From assembly GCA_040384865.1 (NCBI GenBank), contig JAZKIM010000006.1, positions 1 through 64,000 on the forward strand: a stretch of 64,000 nt of DNA. The letters are read 5' to 3'. This document shows positions 36,410 through 44,214 of the stretch, in pieces (the stretch's first letter is position 1; each line of letters begins with the position of its first letter). The notes beneath the pieces are model-generated. The model made no database searches and was not told the DNA's origin. It saw nothing but the letters and a program-made list of their open reading frames with translations. Position numbers and translations under genes: made by a program. The stretch is from JBDKLC01 sp040384865. GTDB taxonomy: Bacteria; Patescibacteriota; Minisyncoccia; Phycocordibacterales; CAIZLB01.

Positions 36410-37609
36410 TTACTTTCTTAAAATACCATCGATCTTCTTAGCGATTTTCTTAAAATCATTTTCTTTCTTTCCTCTAGTAGTTTCAGCAGCTGTCCCGAGA
36501 CGAATACCAGAAGGATCCATTGGAGATCTCTGTTCTCCTGGGATTGTGTTTTTGTTCACAATAATTCCTGCCTTCTCAAGCCTGTCGCTCGCCTCTTTAC
36601 CTGAAATACCCTTACCGCCCATCCAGGTGTCGAGAAGTATTAAATGAGTATCAGTTCCTCCAGATATGACTCTCCATCCAAGCTTCTGTAATTCTTTTGC
36701 GAACGTTGCTGCGTTTTTAATTATCTGTTTCGCGTATGATTTGAAAGCTGGTGTCATCGCCTCTTTCAATGCCACAGCGACAGCAGCAATCTGATTCAAA
36801 TGGGGACCACCTTGGAGCCCGGGAAAAACCGCCTTATCAACAAGCTCGACAAAAGAACGTTCTTTTCCCTTTTCATCAGCCTCGACCCTAAACCTATTAA
36901 CAAAAATAAGCGCACTACGTGGACCTCGAAGCGTTTTATGTACAGTAGTCGTTACAATATCAGCATATTTGAATGGAGAATCATATTGTCTTCCAGCCAC
37001 AAGGCCGGCAAAATGTGACATGTCCACCATCATGATAGCACCGCACACATCACAAATCTCACGAAATTTTTTGAAATCAACCATTCGAGGATATGCCGTA
37101 AACCCGCATACGATCAATTTTGGTTTTTCTTTTAATGCTATTTCTTTGACCGCGTCATAATCGATCATCTCAGTATTAGGATCAACACCGAATGAAACTT
37201 GCTGCCAGAACTTTCCCGTGGCTGAAACTTTATGTCCGTGAGTGAGATGGCCACCATCTGACAAATTCATTCCCATAATTTTTTCTCCTTTAGGAACAAG
37301 GCCGACATATACAGCAAGATTCGCAGGTGACCCTGAGAGAGGCTGCACATTCACATGCCAATCTCTTTCTTTCAAGCCAAACGCTTTAATCGCACGTTCT
37401 TTACAAAGATTTTCTATCTTATCTACAAACTCATTACCTCCATAATATCGATGCGATGAATACCCTTCTGCATATTTATTAGTAAGTTCAGAACCAAGAG
37501 CTTCAAGCACATCTTTTGAAACATAATTCTCAGATGCGATGAGATTAATTACCTTCTTTTGACGAGCCCTTTCAAGCATTATCAGTTTTTTGATTTGAGT
37601 GTCTTTCAT
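36410..37609 (-). CDS. glyA: serine hydroxymethyltransferase
   Basis: A 399-residue PLP enzyme that converts serine and tetrahydrofolate into glycine and 5,10-methylene-THF. Signatures: YAEGYSSHRYYGGNEFVDKIE, NVQPLSGSPANLAVYVGLV, DMSHFAGLVAG, the PLP-lysine stretch ADIVTTTVHKTLRGPRSALIF, and GGTDTHLILLD. It supplies methylene-THF to the divergent thyA-like enzyme. Operon glyA-dut. Confidence 0.97.
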   Translation of the reverse strand: MKDTQIKKLIMLERARQKKVINLIASENYVSKDVLEALGSELTNKYAEGYSSHRYYGGNEFVDKIENLCKERAIKAFGLKERDWHVNVQPLSGSPANLAVYVGLVPKGEKIMGMNLSDGGHLTHGHKVSATGKFWQQVSFGVDPNTEMIDYDAVKEIALKEKPKLIVCGFTAYPRMVDFKKFREICDVCGAIMMVDMSHFAGLVAGRQYDSPFKYADIVTTTVHKTLRGPRSALIFVNRFRVEADEKGKERSFVELVDKAVFPGLQGGPHLNQIAAVAVALKEAMTPAFKSYAKQIIKNAATFAKELQKLGWRVISGGTDTHLILLDTWMGGKGISGKEASDRLEKAGIIVNKNTIPGEQRSPMDPSGIRLGTAAETTRGKKENDFKKIAKKIDGILRK

Positions 37610-37670
37610 GGAAATTTGATTAACAAGCTTATTATACGCAATACCTCAAAAAGGACGAAATTATGAAAAA

Positions 37671-37698
37671 TTGACAATTATTGCCATACTTATAGTAT
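37671..37698 (+). promoter_or_regulatory. promoter of the thyA-like gene
   Basis: TTGACA (37671-37676), 16-base spacer, TAGTAT (37693-37698). The start codon is at 37713, so the leader is very short. Same layout as the other GC-rich units. Confidence 0.65.
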
Positions 37699-37712
37699 CT
37701 AATAAGAACAAT

Positions 37713-38672
37713 ATGAACCCACAAAATCCCATCATTGAATATAAACCGGTTGACGAGCGAACGCCCGACGACCAATACGAGAAGCTTATGAAAGAGTTGC
37801 TCGCTGGACACAAAAAAGTGACCATTCATGCCTCTTTGCCGGAAAACCAGGAATCAGAGCATCAGTTTTGCCTCGAACTATCCGGGCGCACGTTATCTTA
37901 CAACCTTTCAAACGGGGCTCCGGTGATGCCAATCAGAGACCTCAGTGCTTCGTTTAAAGGGGCCATTGGGGAAATCGTTGCCTTCATTAACGGGGCCCAC
38001 ACGCTGGAAGACCTGAAGAAGTTCGGTTGCCCTGAAATATTTTGGGGACGCTGGGTCACCGCTGAAAAATGTGCCAACTTCGGCTTAGAAACAGGAGACC
38101 TGGGCGCTGGTTCATACGGCGCCGTTCTTACTGCCACACCGATGCCTGGCGGAAAAACATTCAATCAAATCGACGCCCTCATTCGACAGATGAAGCGGAT
38201 GCCGAATCTTCGAACTCACGTTATTACGACATGGTATCCGCCATACGATCTTTCCGACAAAGAGCAGGACTCGCCTCGAAAAGTCGTCGTGGCTCCCTGC
38301 CACGGCAACATGGTTATGTTCAATGTCTACCCCGAAACAAACGAGATGGACTTAGTACATGTTCAACGCTCAGCAGACGTACCCGTTGGACTACCCTTGA
38401 ACATGATTGAGTGGACGGCCTTCGGTATGATGGTATCGTACATAACCGGAATCAAACTTCGGAACTACATCCACATGTTGCCAAACCCCCAAATCTACGA
38501 TATCCAGATCCCGCAAATCCAACAGCTACTAGAGCGCGAGGTGCGGAAGCTTCCGACCATGCATTTACGGCCTCAGCGCGAGATCCTGTCGATCACCGAC
38601 TTCCGCCGCGAAGATTTTGTGCTCGAAGACTACCACCCGCACGAAAAGATGATGGTTCGAGCCATCATCTAG
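37713..38672 (+). CDS. thyA: thymidylate synthase (ThyA family, divergent; GC-rich unit)
   Basis: A 319-residue protein converting dUMP to dTMP with methylene-THF. Family motifs: FWGRWVTAEKCANFG, FNQIDALIRQMKRMP, the nucleophile Cys196 in APCHGNMVMF, QRSADVPVGLPLNMIEW (from the RSxDxxLGLPFNI motif) and IYDIQIPQI at the dUMP-binding end. The usual D-x-H-x-Y becomes N-P-Q-I-Y, and P-P-C-H becomes A-P-C-H, so it is an outlier that may use dUMP or dCMP analogues. Start at 37713 is chosen over a TTG at 37671 which overlaps the promoter. Sampled GC reaches 60%. Divergent from glyA. Confidence 0.8.
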   Translation: MNPQNPIIEYKPVDERTPDDQYEKLMKELLAGHKKVTIHASLPENQESEHQFCLELSGRTLSYNLSNGAPVMPIRDLSASFKGAIGEIVAFINGAHTLEDLKKFGCPEIFWGRWVTAEKCANFGLETGDLGAGSYGAVLTATPMPGGKTFNQIDALIRQMKRMPNLRTHVITTWYPPYDLSDKEQDSPRKVVVAPCHGNMVMFNVYPETNEMDLVHVQRSADVPVGLPLNMIEWTAFGMMVSYITGIKLRNYIHMLPNPQIYDIQIPQIQQLLEREVRKLPTMHLRPQREILSITDFRREDFVLEDYHPHEKMMVRAII

Positions 38673-38687
38673 ACCACCGACATCCCT

Positions 38688-38720
38688 CTACCCTGCGAAA
38701 CCGGAGATTTCGCAGGGTAG
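38688..38720 (+). terminator. 13-bp hairpin terminator of the thyA-like gene
   Basis: CTACCCTGCGAAA (38688-38700) pairs with TTTCGCAGGGTAG (38708-38720), followed by TTTGTTTTTT. Clear intrinsic terminator, plus strand. Confidence 0.9.
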
Positions 38721-38744
38721 TTTGTTTTTTGCTATGATACCTCC

Positions 38745-39194
38745 ATGAATCAAAACCTAGTGAATCTCTCTAATGCTGGTCGCCCCGGGGATGATACTTA
38801 TAAAAAAGTGATCGAAAAAATACAAAGCGACAATGCCTGCCCTTTTTGTCCAGACCAACTGGCAAAGTATCACAAGAATCCAATACTTAGAGAAGGAAAA
38901 TTCTGGAAGATAACAACAAACATGTATCCTTATCCCAATACGAAGCATCACTTTATGTTTATTCTTAATAATCATAAAATCGATACCAAGGAACTATCGA
39001 CTGATGAGTGGGCAGAACTCCACGAACACATAAATTGGGTCGTTGATTCAAATAATATCCCTGGAGGAACATTCTTTATGCGGTGCGGAGATACATCGCA
39101 CACAGGAGCCACTGTCACACACTTACATGCCCAGTTTGTATCCCCTGACTACGAAAACCCAGACAGAAAGCCAATAATGGCTCGAGTGGGATAA
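38745..39194 (+). CDS. HIT-family (histidine triad) protein
   Basis: A 149-residue nucleotide-binding protein of the HIT/galactose-1-phosphate uridylyltransferase superfamily. The triad is HLHAQFV (H-x-H-x-Q-type, about residue 125-131). A CPFCPDQLAKYH stretch near residue 27 gives a C-x2-C pair that could bind zinc. Acts on nucleoside phosphoramidates or dinucleotides; exact substrate unknown. Overlaps its convergent neighbour's stop region at 39194/39195. Confidence 0.85.
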   Translation: MNQNLVNLSNAGRPGDDTYKKVIEKIQSDNACPFCPDQLAKYHKNPILREGKFWKITTNMYPYPNTKHHFMFILNNHKIDTKELSTDEWAELHEHINWVVDSNNIPGGTFFMRCGDTSHTGATVTHLHAQFVSPDYENPDRKPIMARVG

Positions 39195-40022
39195 TTATTC
39201 AGACTTCACCAAAACTATTTCTACCTCTGCAGTCTTTAGAATTGTCTCAGCGTCGAGCAATGAATATCCCTTTGAATAGAAAACTTTTTTAATTCCCGCT
39301 TCTACAATGAGTTTGGCACAATTAGGGCAAGGAAATGTCGTGACGTAAATTGAGGCTCCTTCAAGACTAGTTCCCTTCCTTGCTGCCCGCGCAATCAAAT
39401 TTGCTTCTCCATGAATAGCTGTTGATAGGTCAATACGTTCGCCTGCGTCAAAACTACTTCGTGGATCGCCATACATATCCATACTCAAGTCTGATGGCAT
39501 GTGCTTGTTATAGCCGGCTAATAAAACATTTTTATCCTTAACCACAACAGCCCCCACTTGTCTCCACCAATCAGAACTCTTTGAAGCTTCGTCAAATGCT
39601 TTTTCAATCACCTCTTTATCAAACTCATCTATAGAGATAATTCTGTCAGGCGGAACGATAGACTCCGTTAAGGTTATCTGCCTATTCCATCTCAAGAAAA
39701 CCGGTTCAAATTTTACTTCCAACTTTGAAAAATATTTATCTTTCAATTCTCGAGTGATATCTTCATCTGGCATCACAATTTCCCCTTCTATCTTTACAAT
39801 ACCAACCTCTGCTACATGCAACACCTTTATTTCCTTAAATATACCCAAGGCTCCAATTGCCTTTTTCATATCATCGGCATTCGTTTGACGAAGATCTCTT
39901 TCCAATCGCGGGAAGTCTGTGACGAAATCTGCGTCTAGCAGATAAAGAGTTCCTGGGTATTTTTTAAAGAAATCTATATATCCCTTATGAAGAGCTGGGA
40001 CGAAAGAAATGATAGCTGACAT
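39195..40022 (-). CDS. dCMP/cytidine deaminase fused to a degenerate nucleotidyltransferase-like domain
   Basis: A 275-residue protein. The C-terminal half (about 145-272) is a zinc deaminase: HGEANLIARAARKG (H-x-E) and TTFPCPNCAKLI (P-C-x2-C), like dCMP deaminases. The N-terminal half reads as a cytidylyltransferase-type fold where H-x-G-H became ALHKGYIDFFKK, so probably not catalytic. It may generate dUMP for the thyA-like enzyme. Its start overlaps the end of the upstream cytidylyltransferase (TAATG-type), so the two proteins are coupled. Confidence 0.8.
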   Translation of the reverse strand: MSAIISFVPALHKGYIDFFKKYPGTLYLLDADFVTDFPRLERDLRQTNADDMKKAIGALGIFKEIKVLHVAEVGIVKIEGEIVMPDEDITRELKDKYFSKLEVKFEPVFLRWNRQITLTESIVPPDRIISIDEFDKEVIEKAFDEASKSSDWWRQVGAVVVKDKNVLLAGYNKHMPSDLSMDMYGDPRSSFDAGERIDLSTAIHGEANLIARAARKGTSLEGASIYVTTFPCPNCAKLIVEAGIKKVFYSKGYSLLDAETILKTAEVEIVLVKSE

Positions 40023-40615
40023 TATGCGGCTCTAATTTTATCTAAAAAGTTTTTTGTTAATTTAGAAACTTCATTTGCCAAATCTTCCGCACCTTCAATG
40101 GTGAGATTTCGAATACGAGCAGTGGTACTTGTTGTCGCTTGTGCTGGAAGTGTAACAATTTCACCAACATAATTTTTACAATCCGCCAATCGCTTCTTGG
40201 CAAAATCGCCGGTAGTTTCTGAAACGATCAAAATATCTGGGGAAACAATTTTTACTAATTCATTTTTCTCTAATGGCTCGCGTCGCAAGGTCACAATATC
40301 TACAGATCGTAAATGAACAAGCATTTTAACGCGCTCTGATTCTGGGACGATTGGTCGGTTTGGACCCTTCCTCTTCTTCGTAAGTGAATCGGTGTCCGCA
40401 CCAACAATCAGAATATCCCCTGCATTTCTTGCCGCCTCAAGATACAGGGCATGGCCCTCATGGATAAGATCGTAGACCCCCATAGTAAGAACAATTCGAT
40501 ACCCCATCTTTTTCAAAGACCTAACAACATCTTTAAGCTCTTTATAATCTGGAATAAAACGACTCTCGTGGTTTGGTCTATTAGTGAGAATATCTTTGAT
40601 TTGGATCTTTGCCAT
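40022..40615 (-). CDS. cytidylyltransferase-like nucleotidyltransferase
   Basis: A 197-residue protein of the glycerol-3-phosphate cytidylyltransferase/RfaE superfamily. The HxGH motif is intact in YDLIHEGHALYLEAARNAG; further GADTDSLTKKRKGPNRPIVPESER is the usual R-x-x-x-x-x-E-R nucleotide loop. ATG at 40615 (MAKIQIKDIL) is chosen; the longer open frame starts in A/T-rich noncoding sequence. It makes a CDP- or ADP-activated metabolite; substrate unknown. Translationally coupled to the deaminase. Confidence 0.83.
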   Translation of the reverse strand: MAKIQIKDILTNRPNHESRFIPDYKELKDVVRSLKKMGYRIVLTMGVYDLIHEGHALYLEAARNAGDILIVGADTDSLTKKRKGPNRPIVPESERVKMLVHLRSVDIVTLRREPLEKNELVKIVSPDILIVSETTGDFAKKRLADCKNYVGEIVTLPAQATTSTTARIRNLTIEGAEDLANEVSKLTKNFLDKIRAA

Positions 40616-40715
40616 AGTAGTAGAGATAATTGTTAAATTAAGTATAATTAAGCAACTTGGCCCGGTCAACAAATACCCAAACTGCAACATTCTTTAGTCA
40701 CTCGCGCCACCTTTT

Positions 40716-41213
40716 ATGATAAAAGCCTTTATAATTGCAGCTGTTACAATGGATGGTTTTATAGCGAAAGACAACGCTCATTCTCCTATGAATTGGACTA
40801 GCAAGGACGACAAGACAAGATTTGTCGAGATTACCAAACGTGCAGGGGTTGTGATCATGGGGGCGAATACCTTCAGAACCTTTCCTCGTCCCCTCAAGGA
40901 TCGCTTAAATATTGTTTACTCACGTACCCAACAATTCGAAGGTACAGAAACAGTGACCGAAGAGCCATCGAAACTTCTAAAAAAACTTGAGGCTAGAGGC
41001 TTCACCGAAGTTGCAATTTGCGGTGGTGCTGAAATTTATACAAAATTCATAGAAGCTGGCGTGGTCAACACTATTTATTTAACCACCGAACCTGTGCTAT
41101 TTGGAAAAGGTATTTCCCTTTTTAGCCGACCAGTTGATACGAAGCTAGAATTAATAAGCACATCAAAGACTGAGAGTGGAACTATCTTTTCTGAATACAA
41201 AGTAATTAAATAA
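40716..41213 (+). CDS. folA: dihydrofolate reductase (FolA-type)
   Basis: A 165-residue DHFR regenerating tetrahydrofolate after ThyA. MIKAFIIAAVTMDGFIA, the substrate-site MNWTSKDDKTRF, VIMGANTFRTF and the NADPH-site AICGGAEIYTKFI are typical. It completes the local thymidylate circuit with glyA, dut, the thyA-like gene and the deaminase. It ends in a shared terminator with rplK, convergent. Confidence 0.93.
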   Translation: MIKAFIIAAVTMDGFIAKDNAHSPMNWTSKDDKTRFVEITKRAGVVIMGANTFRTFPRPLKDRLNIVYSRTQQFEGTETVTEEPSKLLKKLEARGFTEVAICGGAEIYTKFIEAGVVNTIYLTTEPVLFGKGISLFSRPVDTKLELISTSKTESGTIFSEYKVIK

Positions 41214-41248
41214 AGCAAAAACCCCTTTCGGGGCTTTTTGCTTTATTT
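41208..41248. terminator. bidirectional terminator between folA and rplK
   Basis: CCCC-TTTC-GGGG core with 14-base A/T outer arms (AAATAAAGCAAAAA with TTTTTGCTTTATTT). It overlaps both stop codons, so both transcripts end here. No rplA follows rplK. Confidence 0.88.
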
Positions 41249-41665
41249 AACTTCGATTCCGAGAGACTTACACGTTCCCTCTATCATCTTCATTGCACCT
41301 GCAATATCTTTTGAGTTGAGATCAGGCATCTTCTTTTCAGCGATTTCCTTGACCTGAGCCTTAGTGATAGAACCGGCCTTCTTGGTATTTGGTGTTCCTG
41401 AACCCTTCTCGAGACCCGCCGCCTTGAGAACAAGCTGGGCCGCAGGAGGAGTCTTAAGGATGAAATCGAACGAACGATCTTCATATACTGTAATAACAAC
41501 AGGGACAATATCCCCCATCATTTTTGCCGTTGCATCATTGAATCGCTTTACGAATTCACCAATGTTAACACCAGCCTGACCGAGAGCGGGACCAACTGGA
41601 GGCGCAGGATTAGCCTTTCCTGCAGGGATCTGAAGTTTAAGCTGTTTTGTTATTTTTTTTGCCAT
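41243..41665 (-). CDS. rplK: large ribosomal subunit protein uL11
   Basis: A 140-residue uL11 that forms the GTPase-associated centre. LKLQIPAGKANPAPPVGPALGQAGVNIGEFVKRFNDAT is the N-terminal RNA-contacting domain; PPAAQLVLKAAGLEKGSGTPNTKKAGSITKAQVKEIAEKKMPDLN is the C-terminal one. The next gene should be rplA, but a terminator comes at once; absence of rplA is a feature reported for some Parcubacteria lineages. Confidence 0.97.
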   Translation of the reverse strand: MAKKITKQLKLQIPAGKANPAPPVGPALGQAGVNIGEFVKRFNDATAKMMGDIVPVVITVYEDRSFDFILKTPPAAQLVLKAAGLEKGSGTPNTKKAGSITKAQVKEIAEKKMPDLNSKDIAGAMKMIEGTCKSLGIEVK

Positions 41666-41745
41666 TGTGATTTAAGAAAATTTAACCTCCGAGAGAATAT
41701 CCACTGAGAAGCGCAGGGCGCCCCTGGAAGTTATATTAGAGTACC

Positions 41746-42291
41746 CTAGACGCGCTTAACTTGCAAGAAATCGAGTTCAACCGGTGTTTCTCGCCCGAAC
41801 ATAGATACAAGCACTCGAACCTTACCTCGCTCATTGTCCACTTCCGATACCTTACCTTCAAGCTCCTTGAATGGACCGTCAGTAATAACCACAAGATCAC
41901 CTGTTCCAAGGTCAATAGTGTGCTTAACGTTGTCTGTATTCATCCGCTTGAAAAGTGTCTCTACCTCGGCCTTTTCTAAAGGCACAGGAACGACGCCTGA
42001 ACCAACGAACCCTGTTACTCGAGGGGTATTTCGAACTACGTACCATGAATCTTCAGTTACGATCATATCTACGAGCACATAGCCGGGATATACCTTCTCC
42101 TCTTCTTCTACTCGCTTACCACCCTTAATCTTGATCTTCTTTTCAGTTGGAACGAGTACATTAAAAATTCGGTCTTCCATTCCAAGAGATTCGATTCGCT
42201 GCTTTAAGTTTCGAAGTACAGCGTTTTCATATCCAGCATAAGTGTGGACCGCGTACCAATTTCGTTCGTTGTTAGCCTGTTGTTTTGACAT
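41746..42291 (-). CDS. nusG: transcription termination/antitermination factor NusG
   Basis: A 181-residue NusG. NGN domain (ERNWYAVHTYAGYENAVLRNLKQRIES; VYPGYVLVDM; NTPRVTGFVGS) and KOW domain near residue 128 (TDGPFKELEGKVSEVDNERGKVRVLVSMFGR). It couples RNA polymerase and ribosome. Order secE-nusG-rplK on the minus strand. Confidence 0.97.
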   Translation of the reverse strand: MSKQQANNERNWYAVHTYAGYENAVLRNLKQRIESLGMEDRIFNVLVPTEKKIKIKGGKRVEEEEKVYPGYVLVDMIVTEDSWYVVRNTPRVTGFVGSGVVPVPLEKAEVETLFKRMNTDNVKHTIDLGTGDLVVITDGPFKELEGKVSEVDNERGKVRVLVSMFGRETPVELDFLQVKRV

Positions 42292-42342
42292 ATATTTTAT
42301 ATTTTCTTTATGAAAGTCTTGTTACCCACCACATCTCTCCCT

Positions 42343-42525
42343 TTATTTACTGATCAATTGAGTAAGCCCGGCTGCGAAGATTGCATCAAAGACGCCGAGG
42401 ATAGCGGCAATGACAAGAGAAAGCACGACAACAAGAATGGTATAGAGAACGGCCTGACCTTGAGTTGGCCATGTCACATGCTTCATTTCAGCCTTTGTTT
42501 CGTTGATGTAATTGATGATTCCCAT
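42343..42525 (-). CDS. secE: preprotein translocase subunit SecE
   Basis: A 60-residue SecE with the amphipathic part EMKHVTWPTQGQA and one membrane helix (about residues 28-55). It is the usual gene upstream of nusG. On the minus strand the region 42526-42565 holds a TATAAT at about 42559-42564 which probably drives the operon. Confidence 0.95.
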   Translation of the reverse strand: MGIINYINETKAEMKHVTWPTQGQAVLYTILVVVLSLVIAAILGVFDAIFAAGLTQLISK

Positions 42526-42589
42526 GGTGTTACTGTGTTATTTTACGGTTAATTTGCGTTATTATACGCTTCATTTTGGTATTTAAAAA

Positions 42590-42603
42590 CACCCTTTCGG
42601 GTG
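42590..42603 (-). terminator. short terminator upstream of secE
   Basis: CACCC-TTTC-GGGTG stem, followed on the minus strand by TTTTTAAAT. It lies 65 bases before the secE start and probably ends the transcript of upstream genes. Confidence 0.75.
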
Positions 42604-42700
42604 CTGTTTATAGCTGCATATTACGCCTAAAAACTATTTTGTCAACCTCATTAAAAACACAAAAAATCAGCGTCAATCATAACGTAGCACACAAACAACA

Positions 42701-42734
42701 AAAAGGTGGCGTCCGCGAGCGAACGCCACCTTTT
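42701..42734 (-). terminator. hairpin terminator after a truncated unit
   Basis: A 12-bp perfect stem (AAAAGGTGGCGT with ACGCCACCTTTT, 10-base loop). T tract follows on the minus strand. It matches the style of the other GC-rich units. Confidence 0.8.
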
Positions 42735-42750
42735 GAAAACTAAGGTTATT

Positions 42751-42861
42751 TCAAACTATCGATTTCAGCGAGCACACCCTGAAGCCTGCGGGACTTGAGA
42801 TGAGGGCGTACACAAAGGCCTCACGTTCAAGCTTATACTTCGCGCTCTTTACAGCCTTAAT
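42751..42861 (-). pseudogene. 37-codon GC-rich open tail fused behind the SIMPL stop (truncated unit)
   Basis: Immediately after the TAA of the SIMPL gene, and in the same frame, lies an open stretch of 36 codons ending in TGA at 42751. It reads like protein (KSAKYKLEREAFVYALISS) and is about 58% GC, as in the foreign-looking units, but has no start codon of its own. The hairpin terminator follows. It is best read as the 3' remnant of such a unit whose 5' part was lost. Readthrough of the TAA is a less likely option. Confidence 0.4.
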
Positions 42862-43707
42862 TTATCGAATTGAATATGAGACTGTCACATCCGCAGAAAC
42901 TGTTTGGCTGCCATTTGGAATTTCTGGAATAACAGGTGTTTTTGCCTGATTCATAACAGCATCACGTGCAGAGCCATATGCCATCGGGTAGTACCCACCG
43001 TAACTTTCGTTAAAAGAGGCAACACCTTTGATCTTCACACCTAGTGCTGAGGCGATTTCTTCAGCCTGCGCACGAGCTTTTTCTACAGCCTCGACACGAG
43101 CTTGCTGCCTTACTGCATCTATATCATCAAATGTGAAATATGCACTTCCCGGCTTCACACCAAACTGACCCACTCCAGCAATGAGCTCTCCGATTTTATT
43201 ATCACCTTCCTTGACCCCTCTAAGCTTCACCGTCACTGTCTGATTAGTGGTGTAACCGATAATCTTAGGACAAGAATTGTATACCGGAGGAACGGGGGCA
43301 ATAGCTTTGCTATCACCAGAAGCCGAAACGGAAACATTACATGGAGCGTTGTAATCATACAATTCATTTGTACTGTATGACTGGTTTGAAATATCCTTAG
43401 CGTCAACGCCATTCTTCTTGAGATACGCTACGGCATTATTACTCTTTTCAGCAGCCTTATCCTGCGCCGCCTGAACCGTGGCACCATTCTCTGTTACTGT
43501 CCAAGAGAATGTAGCAACATCAGGAATAGCTTCCACTTCACTATGGCCTGTAACAGTAATGACTCGAGACATGTCAGTAGGACTGTCACCTACCGATGGA
43601 AGAGCTTTTATTTCCGTAACTATCTTCGTAGCCAAGAGAACAGACAAGAGTGTCAGAGCAAGAACTCCGGCTGTGCGTAAATGATTATTAAGCTGCTCGT
43701 TGTTCAT
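42862..43707 (-). CDS. SIMPL-domain protein
   Basis: A 281-residue exported protein with an N-terminal membrane anchor/signal (residues about 13-32). From residue about 48 it has the SIMPL (DUF541) pattern: ITVTGHSEVEAIPDVATFSWTV and VEAVEKARAQAEEIASALGVKIKG. The end VSADVTVSYSIR closes the domain. Periplasmic-type proteins of unclear function, reported in oxidative stress and signalling. Function here unknown. Confidence 0.85.
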   Translation of the reverse strand: MNNEQLNNHLRTAGVLALTLLSVLLATKIVTEIKALPSVGDSPTDMSRVITVTGHSEVEAIPDVATFSWTVTENGATVQAAQDKAAEKSNNAVAYLKKNGVDAKDISNQSYSTNELYDYNAPCNVSVSASGDSKAIAPVPPVYNSCPKIIGYTTNQTVTVKLRGVKEGDNKIGELIAGVGQFGVKPGSAYFTFDDIDAVRQQARVEAVEKARAQAEEIASALGVKIKGVASFNESYGGYYPMAYGSARDAVMNQAKTPVIPEIPNGSQTVSADVTVSYSIR

Positions 43708-43779
43708 ATTTATATATTTAACTATTAGACCTCTATTCTATCACTTCACACAAATTTTCAAAAAGATAAACAACAACCT

Positions 43780-44199
43780 CTACTTATCTCGTGTAAACAA
43801 ACTTGCCGCAACAAATATAAACCCACCGGACATATCCGCCACAAGGTCAAGCAAAGAATCGTTTAAGTCTCCGCTACGAAACCACTCGAGTAACCATGGA
43901 AAATACTGTGGACTATAGAGTGAAGAGAGTCGTTCCATAAATTCCCAAAGAACTCCTATGAAACAAACCGTTGAAACGGAAACGAGTAGTAAATTGAGAG
44001 ACGTCAATTTGGTTTGAGGAGAATTAAAGTATCTATAGAAAAACCACCCGAGTATCACCCCTCCCAACACATGGTATACCTTATCGAGACTCTTTATTTG
44101 TCCGTACAAGCCAAAGTAGTTCGAAACAAACAATCCAAAAATAATTACGATCAAACCGATAATAATTGGTGACAAATACTTTTTGATATGGAGTTTCAT
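43780..44199 (-). CDS. four-helix membrane protein (VanZ/DUF2238-like)
   Basis: A 139-residue membrane protein with four predicted helices and polar signature residues: DKVYHVLGGVILGW, GVLWEFMERLSSLYSP, and GDLNDSLLDLVADMSGG. This pattern of buried H, E and D residues is that of VanZ/DUF2238-like proteins. It is followed 15 bases later by uppP on the same strand in reverse order, so envelope-related function is likely. Confidence 0.65.
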   Translation of the reverse strand: MKLHIKKYLSPIIIGLIVIIFGLFVSNYFGLYGQIKSLDKVYHVLGGVILGWFFYRYFNSPQTKLTSLNLLLVSVSTVCFIGVLWEFMERLSSLYSPQYFPWLLEWFRSGDLNDSLLDLVADMSGGFIFVAASLFTRDK

Positions 44200-44214
44200 A
44201 TATTTACCCTGCTC

